From assembly GCF_004217565.1 (NCBI RefSeq), contig NZ_SHLA01000001.1, forward strand, positions 744,001-808,000: a stretch of 64,000 bases of DNA, in the 5' to 3' direction. Under the pieces are notes generated by a model that was not told the DNA's origin, made no database searches, and was given only the letters and a program-made list of their open reading frames with translations. Both the position numbers and the translations under genes were made by a program. The DNA is from Zhihengliuella halotolerans (lineage in GTDB: Bacteria; Actinomycetota; Actinomycetes; Actinomycetales; Micrococcaceae). This document shows positions 37,947 to 47,200 of this stretch, piece after piece; positions within the stretch are counted from its first letter, which is position 1, and the number at the start of each line of letters is the position of its first letter.

Positions 37947-40052
37947 GTGGCACCTAGTTCCGAGTACAGCGCACGCCACCTTTCCGTACTGGAAGGTCTG
38001 GAGGCCGTACGTAAGCGCCCCGGCATGTACATCGGATCCACCGACTCCCGCGGGCTCATGCACTGCCTGTGGGAGATTATCGACAACTCCGTCGACGAGG
38101 CACTCGCCGGCCACGGCCAGAACATCCGTATCATCCTGCACCCGGACGACTCCGTAGAGATCTGGGATGATGGCCGAGGCATCCCGGTGGACGTCGAGCC
38201 GCGGACCGGCCTGACCGGCGTCGAGGTCGTCTTCACTAAGCTGCACGCCGGCGGAAAATTCGGTGGCGGGTCCTACACAGCCTCGGGCGGACTGCACGGC
38301 GTCGGCGCCAGCGTCGTCAATGCGCTGTCCTCGCGCCTCGACGTCGAAGTGGACCGTGGCGGCAAGACGTATCGGATGCAGTTCCGACGCGGCGAGCCGG
38401 GCCGCTTCGCAGACAGCGGCAAGCCCAAGCCGACCGCCGACTTCGCCCCCTTCGTCGAGGGCTCCGAGCTCGACGTGGTCGGCAAGGCCAAACGGGGCGT
38501 GACCGGAACCCGCATCCGCTACTGGTCCGACCACCAGATCTTCACCCGCGACGCGAAATTCTCCTACGAGGACCTGCAGAATCGCGCCCGCCAGACGTCC
38601 TTCCTCGTGCCCGGCCTGAAGATCGAACTGCGCGACGAGCGGCGGCTTCCCGGGACACCCGGCGCCGACGGCCCCGTCACGGAGGTCTTCCACCACGACG
38701 GCGGCATCTCCGAGTTCGTGGAGTACCTCGCCCCGGACGCGGCGGTGACCGACGTCTGGCGCTTCCACGGGACCGGCACCTTCACGGAGTCCGTCCCCGT
38801 CCTCGACGAGAGCGGGCACAGTCAGATCACCGACGTCGAGCGCGCCTGCGAGGTCGACATCGCCCTGCGCTGGGGCGTCGGCTACGACACGACGAGTCGA
38901 AGCTACGTCAACATCATCGCCACACCCAAGGGCGGCACGCACCAGACCGGTTTCGACCAGGCCATCTTGAAGACGTTCCGCAAGCACATCGAGGCCAACG
39001 CCCGTCGGCTCAAGGCCGGCAACGACAAGGTCGAGAAAGACGATGTGACGGCCGGGCTCACCGTGGTGCTGACCGTTCGCCTGGCCGAACCGCAGTTCGA
39101 AGGCCAGACGAAGGAAGTCCTCGGCACCTCCGCCGTTCGCCAGATCGTCGCGAAAGTCGTCGAGAAGTCGCTGCAGGAGAAGCTGAACTCGCGCGCCCGT
39201 GCCGACAGGCAGCAGGCAACGCTGCTTCTCGAGAAGGTCGTCAACGAGATGAAGTCGCGCATCTCCGCGCGCGTACACAAGGAGACCCAGCGCAGGAAGT
39301 CGGCCCTCGAGGGCTCGTCCCTGCCCACGAAGCTCGCGGACTGCCGAAGCAACGACGTCGAGAGGTCCGAGCTCTTCATCGTCGAGGGCGACAGTGCGCT
39401 CGGGACCGCGAAACTGGCGCGCAGCTCGGACTTTCAGGCGCTACTGCCGATCCGCGGCAAGATCCTCAACGTGCAGAAGGCCTCCGTCGGCGACATGCTC
39501 TCCAACACGGAGTGTGCGGCCCTCATCCAGGTCATCGGGGCCGGTTCGAGCCGGAGCTTCGATCTGTCCGCAGCGCGCTACGGCAAAGTGGTTCTCATGA
39601 CCGACGCCGACGTCGATGGCGCCCACATCCGCACGCTGCTGCTCACCCTCTTCTTCCGCTACATGCGGCCCATGGTCGAGGCCGGTCGTGTCTACGCTGC
39701 GGTGCCCCCGCTGCACCGCGTCGAAGTGATCAACCCGGGCTCCAAGAGCAACGAGATGGTCTACACCTACTCGGAGGCCGAGCTCCACCGTGTCCTCGAC
39801 GGGCTCGAGGCCGCGGGCCGCAAGTACAAGGAGCCGATCCAGCGATACAAGGGGCTGGGTGAGATGGACGCCGAGCAGCTGGCTGAAACGACGATGGATC
39901 CGCGGCATCGCACACTGCGCCGGGTGAACATCGACCATGCCGAGCAGGCCGAGCGGGTGTTCGAGCTGCTGATGGGCAGCGACGTCGCCCCGCGCAAGGA
40001 GTTCATCATCACCGGATCCGAACGGCTGGATCGCGAACAAATCGACGTCTGA
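37947..40052 (+). CDS. parE: DNA topoisomerase IV subunit B (ParE/GyrB type)
   Basis: 701 residues from GTG 37947, selected for GAGGAG 10 nt upstream and MAPSSEYSARHLSVLEGLEA as N-terminus; the open frame extends further upstream without family similarity. It contains the GHKL ATPase domain (EIIDNSVDEALAGHG, DDGRGIPVDV, GGLHGVGASVVNALS), transducer domain, and TOPRIM domain (FIVEGDSALGTAKLARSSDF; metal Asp in TDADVDGAHI). EGDSALGTAKLARSS is the form seen in actinobacterial ParE beside sigA, unlike EGDSAGGSAKQGR of GyrB. With ParC (47579-50209) it should decatenate chromosomes. The choice of topo IV over gyrase is by context. Confidence 0.93.
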   Translation: MAPSSEYSARHLSVLEGLEAVRKRPGMYIGSTDSRGLMHCLWEIIDNSVDEALAGHGQNIRIILHPDDSVEIWDDGRGIPVDVEPRTGLTGVEVVFTKLHAGGKFGGGSYTASGGLHGVGASVVNALSSRLDVEVDRGGKTYRMQFRRGEPGRFADSGKPKPTADFAPFVEGSELDVVGKAKRGVTGTRIRYWSDHQIFTRDAKFSYEDLQNRARQTSFLVPGLKIELRDERRLPGTPGADGPVTEVFHHDGGISEFVEYLAPDAAVTDVWRFHGTGTFTESVPVLDESGHSQITDVERACEVDIALRWGVGYDTTSRSYVNIIATPKGGTHQTGFDQAILKTFRKHIEANARRLKAGNDKVEKDDVTAGLTVVLTVRLAEPQFEGQTKEVLGTSAVRQIVAKVVEKSLQEKLNSRARADRQQATLLLEKVVNEMKSRISARVHKETQRRKSALEGSSLPTKLADCRSNDVERSELFIVEGDSALGTAKLARSSDFQALLPIRGKILNVQKASVGDMLSNTECAALIQVIGAGSSRSFDLSAARYGKVVLMTDADVDGAHIRTLLLTLFFRYMRPMVEAGRVYAAVPPLHRVEVINPGSKSNEMVYTYSEAELHRVLDGLEAAGRKYKEPIQRYKGLGEMDAEQLAETTMDPRHRTLRRVNIDHAEQAERVFELLMGSDVAPRKEFIITGSERLDREQIDV

Positions 40053-40053
40053 T

Positions 40054-40082
40054 CCGCTCTGAACCCTGCCGGTTCAGAGCGG
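40054..40082. terminator. Hairpin shared by parE and M56 gene ends
   Basis: A perfect 12-bp stem (CCGCTCTGAACC / GGTTCAGAGCGG), loop CTGCC, starts 2 nt after the parE stop and its right arm contains the last codons and stop of the convergent M56 gene. No U-tract. Confidence 0.75.
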
Positions 40083-41006
40083 CAGGGCCGGGGCCACGAG
40101 CAGAACAGTCGGGGCCACGACCAGCAGGGCGGCCGCCGCGACGAGCGCCACCCGCGAAGTCTTCGGCAGGCGCGGCGCCGGTGTGATCAGCCGCTTGAGG
40201 CGCTGCGCGGAAAGGTCGCCCTCCGGCAGTCCGGACGCTGCGCCGGGCGGCGGTGCCTGGCCGGTGGCCGCGGTGATCAGCGCGCGCAACAGGACCGCGG
40301 AATCGACCTGGCGCAGGGCGGCGTCGTCGGCCAGCATCTCGATCAGCTCGTGCACGGCACCGCGGGCGAGCTTCGAGGTGGGAAGCCAGGGCAAGGCCTG
40401 ATGCCACGATTCGAACGCCAGCACCAGCAGGTCGTGGCGCTGGTCCAGATGGGCCCGTTCGTGGGCCAGGACGGCCCTGAGCCCGGCTGGATCCAGGGCG
40501 TCCATGAGTCCGCGGGAGACCACGGTCACAGAACTCGTGAGCCCGGGAAGGCAGTACGCGACGGGCGCATCGTGCTGGACGACGACAGTCCGGGCGTCGG
40601 AAGGCGCCGGGTTCGAGAGCAGCGCCAGCAGCTTGCGGTGGCGCGACCGGTGGCGGTTGACGCGGACCCAGGTCAGCAGCAGCGTGAAGACAAGGTGGAG
40701 GCCGAGTAGGACCGCGGCACTGAGCGCGAAGAGGTGCACGGGGCCGAGTCGGTCCGCCGAGATGCGCCCCGAGAACACGTCCCACAGTCCGCCGAGCCCC
40801 GCGAGCAGGTTGTCACCCAGCGGAGCAAGCCCCCAGATCAGCATCGATCCGATCATCGACAGCCCGCCGGCGAGGGCGATGGCCTGCCAGAAGATCAGTG
40901 TCGTGAAAGGCGAGCGACTGGTGAACGAGGCACGCGAAAGCCAGACCGGGACGGGCCACGCCAGAGCGATGGCCAGACCCGCCAGCAGGTACGAGGTCAG
41001 CAGCAC
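40074..41006 (-). CDS. M56 family membrane metallopeptidase (BlaR1-like sensor)
   Basis: 310 residues with four or five membrane segments (N-terminal pair about 2-22 and 36-58, one near 95-115, a C-terminal one near 285-305). The zinc motif HERAH is in LAHERAHLDQRHDLL with the further Glu in VHELIEMLADDAAL, typical of M56/BlaR1 peptidases. There is no beta-lactam-binding C-terminal domain, so this is not a penicillin sensor of the staphylococcal type. It is encoded just after blaI (24-nt gap); in such pairs the protease cleaves the repressor on a signal. The signal is unknown, but operator placement suggests respiration. Confidence 0.88.
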   Translation of the reverse strand: MLLTSYLLAGLAIALAWPVPVWLSRASFTSRSPFTTLIFWQAIALAGGLSMIGSMLIWGLAPLGDNLLAGLGGLWDVFSGRISADRLGPVHLFALSAAVLLGLHLVFTLLLTWVRVNRHRSRHRKLLALLSNPAPSDARTVVVQHDAPVAYCLPGLTSSVTVVSRGLMDALDPAGLRAVLAHERAHLDQRHDLLVLAFESWHQALPWLPTSKLARGAVHELIEMLADDAALRQVDSAVLLRALITAATGQAPPPGAASGLPEGDLSAQRLKRLITPAPRLPKTSRVALVAAAALLVVAPTVLLVAPALPL

Positions 41007-41030
41007 GATGGGCCCGGGCCCGCAGTCGGG

Positions 41031-41462
41031 CTAGGCCGTTTGGCCGGACGGGGCCGAGCGCGATTCGGGGTCACGCGCGGGTCCGGTGGAGTTGGCGGGG
41101 CCGTCTTCCAGGATACGGCGTAAGGCGGCTGCCTCGCCGCCCGAGATGCCGCCGATGAACCGTGCAAGGACCGCCTCGCGGTCCATGACGTTGCCGAGGG
41201 CTTCATTCATGAGTTCTACGGTGTGCTCCTCGCGGCTCATGACCGCGCGGTACCGGTGTGGACGCGTGTCGCGCTCGCGGGTGACGAGATCCTTTTTCTC
41301 GAGGCGGGCAAGCACCGTGAGGACGGTGGTCACGGCCAGCTCTTTGCCGTCCTGTGTGCCCGAATGCGCCAGCGCGTCCCGGAGGCTGTTGGCCGTCTGG
41401 GCTTCGGTGCTGTCCCACAGAAGGTCCATGACCGCACGCTCGAGGTCGCCAAGTGAGGCCAC
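41031..41462 (-). CDS. BlaI/MecI/CopY family transcriptional repressor
   Basis: 143 residues from GTG 41462. A winged helix-turn-helix covers about 1-75 (LGDLERAVMDLLWDS, LAVTTVLTVLARLEKKDLV, HRYRAVMSREEHT) and a dimerisation helix region about 80-125, both standard for BlaI. A variable acidic/Pro tail follows. It is followed by an M56 peptidase gene, the typical partner. Three palindromes between its start and cydA are the likely operators, so it probably represses both itself and cydABDC. Confidence 0.92.
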   Translation of the reverse strand: MASLGDLERAVMDLLWDSTEAQTANSLRDALAHSGTQDGKELAVTTVLTVLARLEKKDLVTRERDTRPHRYRAVMSREEHTVELMNEALGNVMDREAVLARFIGGISGGEAAALRRILEDGPANSTGPARDPESRSAPSGQTA

Positions 41463-41512
41463 TGCGTAGTCCTGCTTTCCAAGGTGAAGTTTCGACAGAA
41501 TCCTGAACTACA

Positions 41513-41518
41513 AATTTA
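41513..41518 (-). promoter_or_regulatory. Possible -10 (TAAATT) of the blaI promoter
   Basis: On the minus strand TAAATT lies about 50 nt before the blaI GTG. A 17-nt spacer would place its -35 at 41536-41541, inside operator 1, although that hexamer (TAGAAA) is a poor -35. Confidence 0.35.
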
Positions 41519-41536
41519 CCGCGAAACGGTCCAGAT

Positions 41537-41553
41537 TTCTACGTGGAGTAGAA
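41537..41553. promoter_or_regulatory. Operator 1, blaI-proximal palindrome
   Basis: TTCTACG-TGG-AGTAGAA: 17 bp with one mismatch from the perfect palindrome of the other two sites. It is the nearest to blaI and overlaps the expected -35 of the blaI promoter. Confidence 0.7.
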
Positions 41554-41562
41554 CGAGGGGTA

Positions 41563-41579
41563 TTCTACGTAGCGTAGAA
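41563..41579. promoter_or_regulatory. Operator 2, perfect palindrome
   Basis: TTCTACG-TAG-CGTAGAA, a perfect 7+3+7 inverted repeat, centred 26 bp from operator 1 and 21 bp from operator 3. Confidence 0.75.
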
Positions 41580-41583
41580 GTCG

Positions 41584-41600
41584 TTCTACGGCTCGTAGAA
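41584..41600. promoter_or_regulatory. Operator 3, cydA-proximal palindrome
   Basis: TTCTACG-GCT-CGTAGAA, identical half-sites to operator 2. Its centre is 21 bp (two helical turns) from operator 2, and it covers the expected -35 of the cydA promoter. Confidence 0.75.
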
Positions 41601-41610
41601 GTCACGCCGG

Positions 41611-41616
41611 TAGCGT
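41611..41616 (+). promoter_or_regulatory. Candidate -10 (TAGCGT) of the cydABDC promoter
   Basis: TAGCGT lies 37 nt before the cydA TTG. A 17-nt spacer places the -35 at 41588-41593 within operator 3, so a bound repressor would block polymerase. Confidence 0.45.
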
Positions 41617-41653
41617 TCTGAACGTCCGGCACGCACCCATCCGGGAGGCACCT

Positions 41654-43228
41654 TTGGACCCGCTCGACATCGCCCGTTGGCAATTCGGCATCACGACCGT
41701 CTACCACTTCCTCATGGTCCCGTTGACGATCGGGCTCGGGGTCCTCGTCGCGAGCCTGCAGACCGCGTGGCACGTGACCGGACGCGAACACTACCTGCGC
41801 ATGACCAAGTTCTGGGGGAAGCTCTTCCTGATCAACTTCATCATGGGCGTCGCCACCGGCATCGTCCAGGAGTTCCAGTTCGGCATGGCGTGGAGCGAGT
41901 ACAGCCGCTTCGTCGGCGACGTCTTCGGGGCTCCGTTGGCCATGGAGGCCCTTCTGGCCTTCTTCGTCGAGTCGACCTTCCTCGGGCTGTGGATCTTCGG
42001 CTGGAAGCGGCTGCCCAAGGCTGTTCACCTCGCCTGCATCTGGTGCGCGTCGCTGGCGACGGTCTTCTCCGCCTATTTCATCCTCGTCGCCAACTCCTGG
42101 ATGCAGCACCCCGTCGGCACCGAGCTCGTCGACGGGAGGGGCGTCATGACCGATGCCTGGGCCGTCTTCACGAACAACACGGCGCTCGTGACGTTCCCCC
42201 ACACGATCTTCGGCGCGTTCGCCGTCGCCGGAGCATTCCTGCTCGGCATCGCCTGGTTCCACCTGTACAAGCGCCGCGCCGCCGGCATCGACACCGTCGA
42301 CGCGACCGGCCGCGTCGTCGTCGGTGAGGACACCTCCCGGGGGCGCAACCGCGACAAAACCGACTACCGCGTCTGGATCACGTCGCTGCGGCTCGGTGCC
42401 GTTGTCGCGCTGATCTCCTTCCTCGGCGTGGCCTTCAGCGGCCACGCGCAGGCACAGCTGATGTTCGAGCAGCAGCCCATGAAGATGGCCGCGGCCGAGG
42501 CTGCCTGCCACGACGGCACCGGCTTCTCGGTGCTCTCGATCGGGAACCTCTCCGCGGACGGTGCGACGACGTGCGAGGACATCGTCGCCGTCTACGAGAT
42601 CCCCGGGCTGCTCTCCTTCCTCGCCAACGACGACTTCACCACCGAGATCAAGGGAGTGAACACGCTCCTGCCGGAGTACCAGGAGAAGTACGGGACACAC
42701 CTGCCCGACGACCCGATGTACGGCGAGCGCGCCGGTCAGGAGATCAACTACTTGCCGCTCATGGAGGTCACCTACTGGGGCTTCCGCATGATGATCACCT
42801 TCGGCGGCCTGGCGGCGTTTGCGGCCGCGGTGGCGCTGTGGATCGTGCGCAAGGGAACGGTCCCGCAGCGACGGTGGCTCTCGCGCCTGGCCGTGTTCGG
42901 AATCCTCGCCCCGTTCGGCGCCAACAGCGCCGGCTGGATCTTCACGGAGATGGGACGCCAGCCCTTCGTCGTCGCGCCGAATCCCACGTTCGACGGCGTC
43001 GATCAGGTGTTCATGTTCACGGCGTCAGCCGTCTCGCCCGGGGTGAGCGCGGGGGAGATGCTCTTCTCCCTCGTCGCGCTGACGAGTGTGTACGCGGTGC
43101 TGCTCGTCGTCGAGGTGGTGCTGCTGTGGCGGTACGTCGGCGGCGGCGTGGGCTCGGCGATGCCGGAGCTCAATGATACGGACGACGGCGCCGGGCAGGA
43201 CGACGACGTCCTGGCCTTCGCCTACTAG
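41654..43228 (+). CDS. cydA: Cytochrome bd ubiquinol/menaquinol oxidase subunit I
   Basis: 524 residues, nine membrane helices expected. It oxidises menaquinol and reduces O2 with high affinity, using haems b558, b595 and d. The N-terminus MDPLDIARWQFGITTVYHFL carries the conserved early His ligand. GREH, GFRMMITFGG and NSAGWIFTEMGRQPF (quinol-oxidase signature) are present, along with a Q-loop region near 250-320. The TTG start is supported by GGGAGG 5 nt upstream. It is first in cydA-cydB-cydDC, with three likely BlaI operators in front. Confidence 0.96.
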   Translation: MDPLDIARWQFGITTVYHFLMVPLTIGLGVLVASLQTAWHVTGREHYLRMTKFWGKLFLINFIMGVATGIVQEFQFGMAWSEYSRFVGDVFGAPLAMEALLAFFVESTFLGLWIFGWKRLPKAVHLACIWCASLATVFSAYFILVANSWMQHPVGTELVDGRGVMTDAWAVFTNNTALVTFPHTIFGAFAVAGAFLLGIAWFHLYKRRAAGIDTVDATGRVVVGEDTSRGRNRDKTDYRVWITSLRLGAVVALISFLGVAFSGHAQAQLMFEQQPMKMAAAEAACHDGTGFSVLSIGNLSADGATTCEDIVAVYEIPGLLSFLANDDFTTEIKGVNTLLPEYQEKYGTHLPDDPMYGERAGQEINYLPLMEVTYWGFRMMITFGGLAAFAAAVALWIVRKGTVPQRRWLSRLAVFGILAPFGANSAGWIFTEMGRQPFVVAPNPTFDGVDQVFMFTASAVSPGVSAGEMLFSLVALTSVYAVLLVVEVVLLWRYVGGGVGSAMPELNDTDDGAGQDDDVLAFAY

Positions 43229-43242
43229 AGAAGGGGCTCGTC

Positions 43243-44265
43243 ATGGAATTTCTTCCCACGCTGTGGTTCATCAGCATCGCGGTCCTCTGGGCCGGGTACC
43301 TCTTCCTGGAGGGCTTCGATCTGGGCGTCGGCATGCTGCTCGGCCCCTTCGCCCGCTCGGAGAAGCAGCGCCGGTTGCTCATCAACACGGTCGGCCCCGT
43401 CTGGGACGGTAACGAGGTGTGGCTGATCACGGCCGCCGGGGCGACCTTCGCGGCCTTCCCGCACTGGTACGCGTCGCTGTTCGCCGCGATGTACGTACCT
43501 CTCGTGGTGGTGCTGCTGGCCCTGATCTTCCGGGCCGTGGCCTTCGAATACCGAGGCAAGGCGGAGACGGCCCTCACGCGCCGACTGTGGACGCTCGCGC
43601 TCTCGGCCGGAAGCCTCGTGATCGCCTTCGGCGTCGGCACCCTGCTGGCGGTGACGACGACGGGGCTCCCGCTCAACGCCAACGGTGACCGGGTGGGCGG
43701 CCCCTTCGCGTGGCTGAGCTGGCAGGCGGTCCTCGGCGGCTTGGCCGTCGTCGGCTTCTGCCTGGCCCAGGCGCTCGCGTTCCTGGCTCTGAAGACGGAC
43801 GGCGACGTGCGGGCGCGCTCCGCCCGCCTGCTCGCGCGCTGGGCGCCGGTGCTGCTGGCCCCGCTCGCCGGTTGGGCCGTCGTCGTCGTGGCGGGGAACG
43901 TGCGTCCGGCCGCGGTGATCGTGCTCGCCATCGGCGTGGCGGCGGCGCTGGCCTCGTGGCGCTCCGCCGCGCGTCGGGCTGAGGGCCGGGCGTTCCTGTT
44001 CCTCGGCCTCTTCCTGCTCGCTTCGGTCGCGGCGATCTTCACGTCCGCCTATCCCGCCGTGCTGCCCTCGACGCTCGACGCGGCATTCGATCTGACCGTG
44101 TCGAACGCCTCCTCCACGCCGTACACGCTGCAGCTCATGAGTATCGTTGCGGCCTTCGGGCTGCCGCTCGTGCTCGGCTACCAGGCGTGGACGTACTGGG
44201 TCTTCCGCCGCCGGATCACCGAGGCGCACATCCCCGAAGCGCACGCCGTCACGCGGATCGTCTGA
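43243..44265 (+). CDS. cydB: Cytochrome bd oxidase subunit II
   Basis: 340 residues with eight to nine membrane helices. It is the partner of CydA. The N-terminus LWFISIAVLWAGYLFLEGFD and GPVWDGNEVWLITAAGATFA are family signatures. YTLQLMSIVAAFGLPLVLGY is the last-helix motif. The GAGAAGGGG Shine-Dalgarno lies 14 nt after cydA. The stop overlaps the cydDC start (TGATG), so translation is coupled. Confidence 0.96.
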   Translation: MEFLPTLWFISIAVLWAGYLFLEGFDLGVGMLLGPFARSEKQRRLLINTVGPVWDGNEVWLITAAGATFAAFPHWYASLFAAMYVPLVVVLLALIFRAVAFEYRGKAETALTRRLWTLALSAGSLVIAFGVGTLLAVTTTGLPLNANGDRVGGPFAWLSWQAVLGGLAVVGFCLAQALAFLALKTDGDVRARSARLLARWAPVLLAPLAGWAVVVVAGNVRPAAVIVLAIGVAAALASWRSAARRAEGRAFLFLGLFLLASVAAIFTSAYPAVLPSTLDAAFDLTVSNASSTPYTLQLMSIVAAFGLPLVLGYQAWTYWVFRRRITEAHIPEAHAVTRIV

Positions 44266-47200
44266 TGGCTCGCACGACGTCGCCCCTGGCCCCGCTGCTC
44301 GAAGCCGATCTGCCCGGCACGCGCCGCCGCCTCACCCTGCTCGCCGCCTTCGCGTTCGCCAAGGCCGTCGGCCTGATTCTCGTCGCGGACGCGCTTGCCG
44401 TCGGAATCGGGCAGGTGGCCTCCGGCGATCGGCTCGATGCGACCCGGCTGGCGGTCTGGGGGCTTCTCGGCGCGGGTCTTCGCGCAGGGGCGATCGGGGC
44501 CACGAAACTTCTCGCGCAGCGCGCGGGCCTCGGCGCGAAGGAGGAGCTGCGTTCGCGGCTGCTGCGGCACCGGATGACGAGCCGGCCCGCCACGGGCCAC
44601 GACGACGTCGGCACAGTCTCCGCGCTGGCCACCCGCGGGCTCGACGGGCTCGACGCCTACTTCACCACCTACGTCCCCGCGCTCATGACCGCGGCCGTAG
44701 TCCCCGCGGTCGTGGGCTTGCGCATCCTCGCCGCCGACTGGGTCTCGGCGCTGATCGTCGCCCTGACGGTCCCGCTCGTGCCGCTCTTCATGGTGCTGAT
44801 CGGGCTGCACACGCAGGAGCGGATCGCTGCCGCGGCCGCGGGCGTCGCGCGGCTCTCCTCGCACCTGCTGGAACTCGCCCAGGGGCTGCCTGCCCTCATC
44901 GGGCTCCGCCGCGCCGGCGCCAAGCGCCGGGCCCTGGGCGAGGTATCGGAACGCTACCGTGCGACGACGATGGAGACCCTGCGGACCGCCTTCCTGTCCT
45001 CCCTGGCGCTCGAGCTCATCGCCACGATCTCAGTCGCCGTGGTCGCGGTGTTCGTCGGCGTCCGGCTCGTGCATGGCGACATGGAGCTCACGGCCGGGCT
45101 CGTGGCCCTGATCCTGGCACCGGAGTGTTTCCTGCCCTTGCGCGAGGTGGGGGCGGCCTTCCACGCTTCCGAGGACGGGGTCGAGGCCCTGCGCCGCACG
45201 CGCGAACGGGTGGACGAGGCGGGTCGCGTCCGGCCGGTGACTCCCGTCGCAGGCGTGGCGCGCGTGGGTGCACCCGCCGGCGGGGTCGAGCTGCGCGGGC
45301 TCGCCGTCGAGTACGACGGCGAGGCCGTCGTCGGACCCGTGAGCCTCGCCCTGCGTCCTGGCGACGTGGAGGTCTTCGACGGCCCGAGCGGCAGCGGCAA
45401 GACCAGCCTGCTCGCCGCCGTCGCCGGGACCCTGCCCGACGCCGCACTCCGCGGGCGGTACGTCGTCGACGCCGAGCGGACGCTCTGGATCCCGCAGCAC
45501 CCCACGACGACGGAGTCGACGGTCGCGGACGAGCTCGGCCTCTACGCCGGCCGTCCGCTGGCACGCCGCGAAGGGGACGCCGTGCTGGAGGCCGTGGGCC
45601 TGCACGGGACCGGCGACGCGGACCCGGCGACGCTGAGCCCGGGGGAGCTGCGCCGGCTCGCGATCGCCCGCGCGGTGGCCCGGGTCCGGCACGGTGCCCC
45701 GGTCGACGTCGTCCTCGCCGACGAACCCACCGGGCACCTCGACGCGGAGAACGCCGAGCGGGTGCGCGACGTCGTCGTGCAGCTGATCGCCGGGCGCGCG
45801 GCGCTCGTGGCGACGCACGATCGCCGGCTCGCCGCGCGACTGCGCGGACAGCGGGCCCCCGCTGAATCGCCCGGAACCACCGACGCACCCCACAGCGACG
45901 CGATCCCCGGCGCGCGGGATGCGACGCCCGAGGCCTCCGCCCGTGGGGCCGCGTGGCGCGCCGTGCTCGGCGGCTTGCCCCGGCGCCGCGTCGCCCTGGC
46001 GCTCGCCGTCGGGACGGTCTCGGCGCTCTTCGCCGCGGCCCTGACGGGCGTTTCGGGCTGGCTCATCGTCTCCGCGAGCCACCAGCCGCCCATGCTGCAC
46101 CTCATGGTCGCGATCGTCGGCGTCCGCTTCTTCGGCATCGGGCGCTCCGTCGCGCGCTACACGGAACAGCTGCTCGTGCACGACGCCCTGCTCACCTGGG
46201 CATCCACAACTCGTCAGCGCGTGTGGGACGGCCTCGTCGCCTCGCCGCGGTGGTGGGGGCGGATCACGCGCGGCGGCGGGTCGCTGGAGTATCTCGTGAC
46301 CCGGCTCGACGAGGTCCGCGACGGCCTGCCGCGTGTGCTGTTCCCTCCCGTGACGGGCCTGCTCGCTGCGGCGGGCGTCTGCACGGCCATCGGCGCCTGG
46401 GCGCCGGACGCGCTCTGGGTGGCCCTCGCCGCGACCGTGCTCGGGTGGGTGGTGCTGCCGGCCGTCGTCGTCCGGATCGACGCCGCGGCCCGCGCTGACG
46501 TGATCGAGCACCGGGCGTGGCTCGCCCGCCGCGTGCCCGTCCTGCTCCGCGCGGCGGACCAGCTGCGCGCCAACGGCGCCGCGGCGACGGCCCTGCGAGC
46601 CTTCACCCGGCACGACGGAGCCGCTTCCGCCCGGCTCGTCGCCACCGGGCGCGCAGAGTCGGTGGCCGCGGCCGCGGCAGCCGGCATCGCGTCGGTCGGA
46701 GCGGTGGCGGCGCTTCTCGCCTCCGCCGGCCACGGGGGCGAGACCGCAGCCATGAGCGCGCTGCTGCTGCTCGCCCTGGCCGAGCCCATGGCGACGACGG
46801 CCACCGCCGCGCAGAACGCCCGTTCCCTCGACGAGGGAGTGCGGCGGCTGGCGGCCGTGCTGCCCTCCGAAGATGCGGACCTCGCCGAGCCGGCCACCGG
46901 AACAAGCCCGATCGACGGCCTGCGCGCCGTAGACGTCGACGCCGGATGGGAAGACGGCGCGGAGCGTGTCCTGTCCGGGGTGAGCGCCGGCGTCGTCCGA
47001 GGGAGCTGGGCGGTCGTGTCCGGGCCCTCGGGCAGCGGAAAATCCACGCTGCTGGCGGTCCTGCTCGGTGAGCTCGCGCCGGGCGCCGGACGCATCGAGG
47101 TGCTGCGCTCTGGCGCATGGCGGGAGGCGTATGACGCAGATCACTCCCGGATCGCCTGGTGCCCTCAGGAGGCGCACCTCTTCGATTCGAGCGTGCGCGC

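Noticed and set aside
41516-42700. Long open frames opposite cydA, cydDC, parC, lpdA and pepA
   Set aside because: All are low-complexity Arg/Gly/Asp-rich translations without recognisable domains, antisense to well-supported genes.
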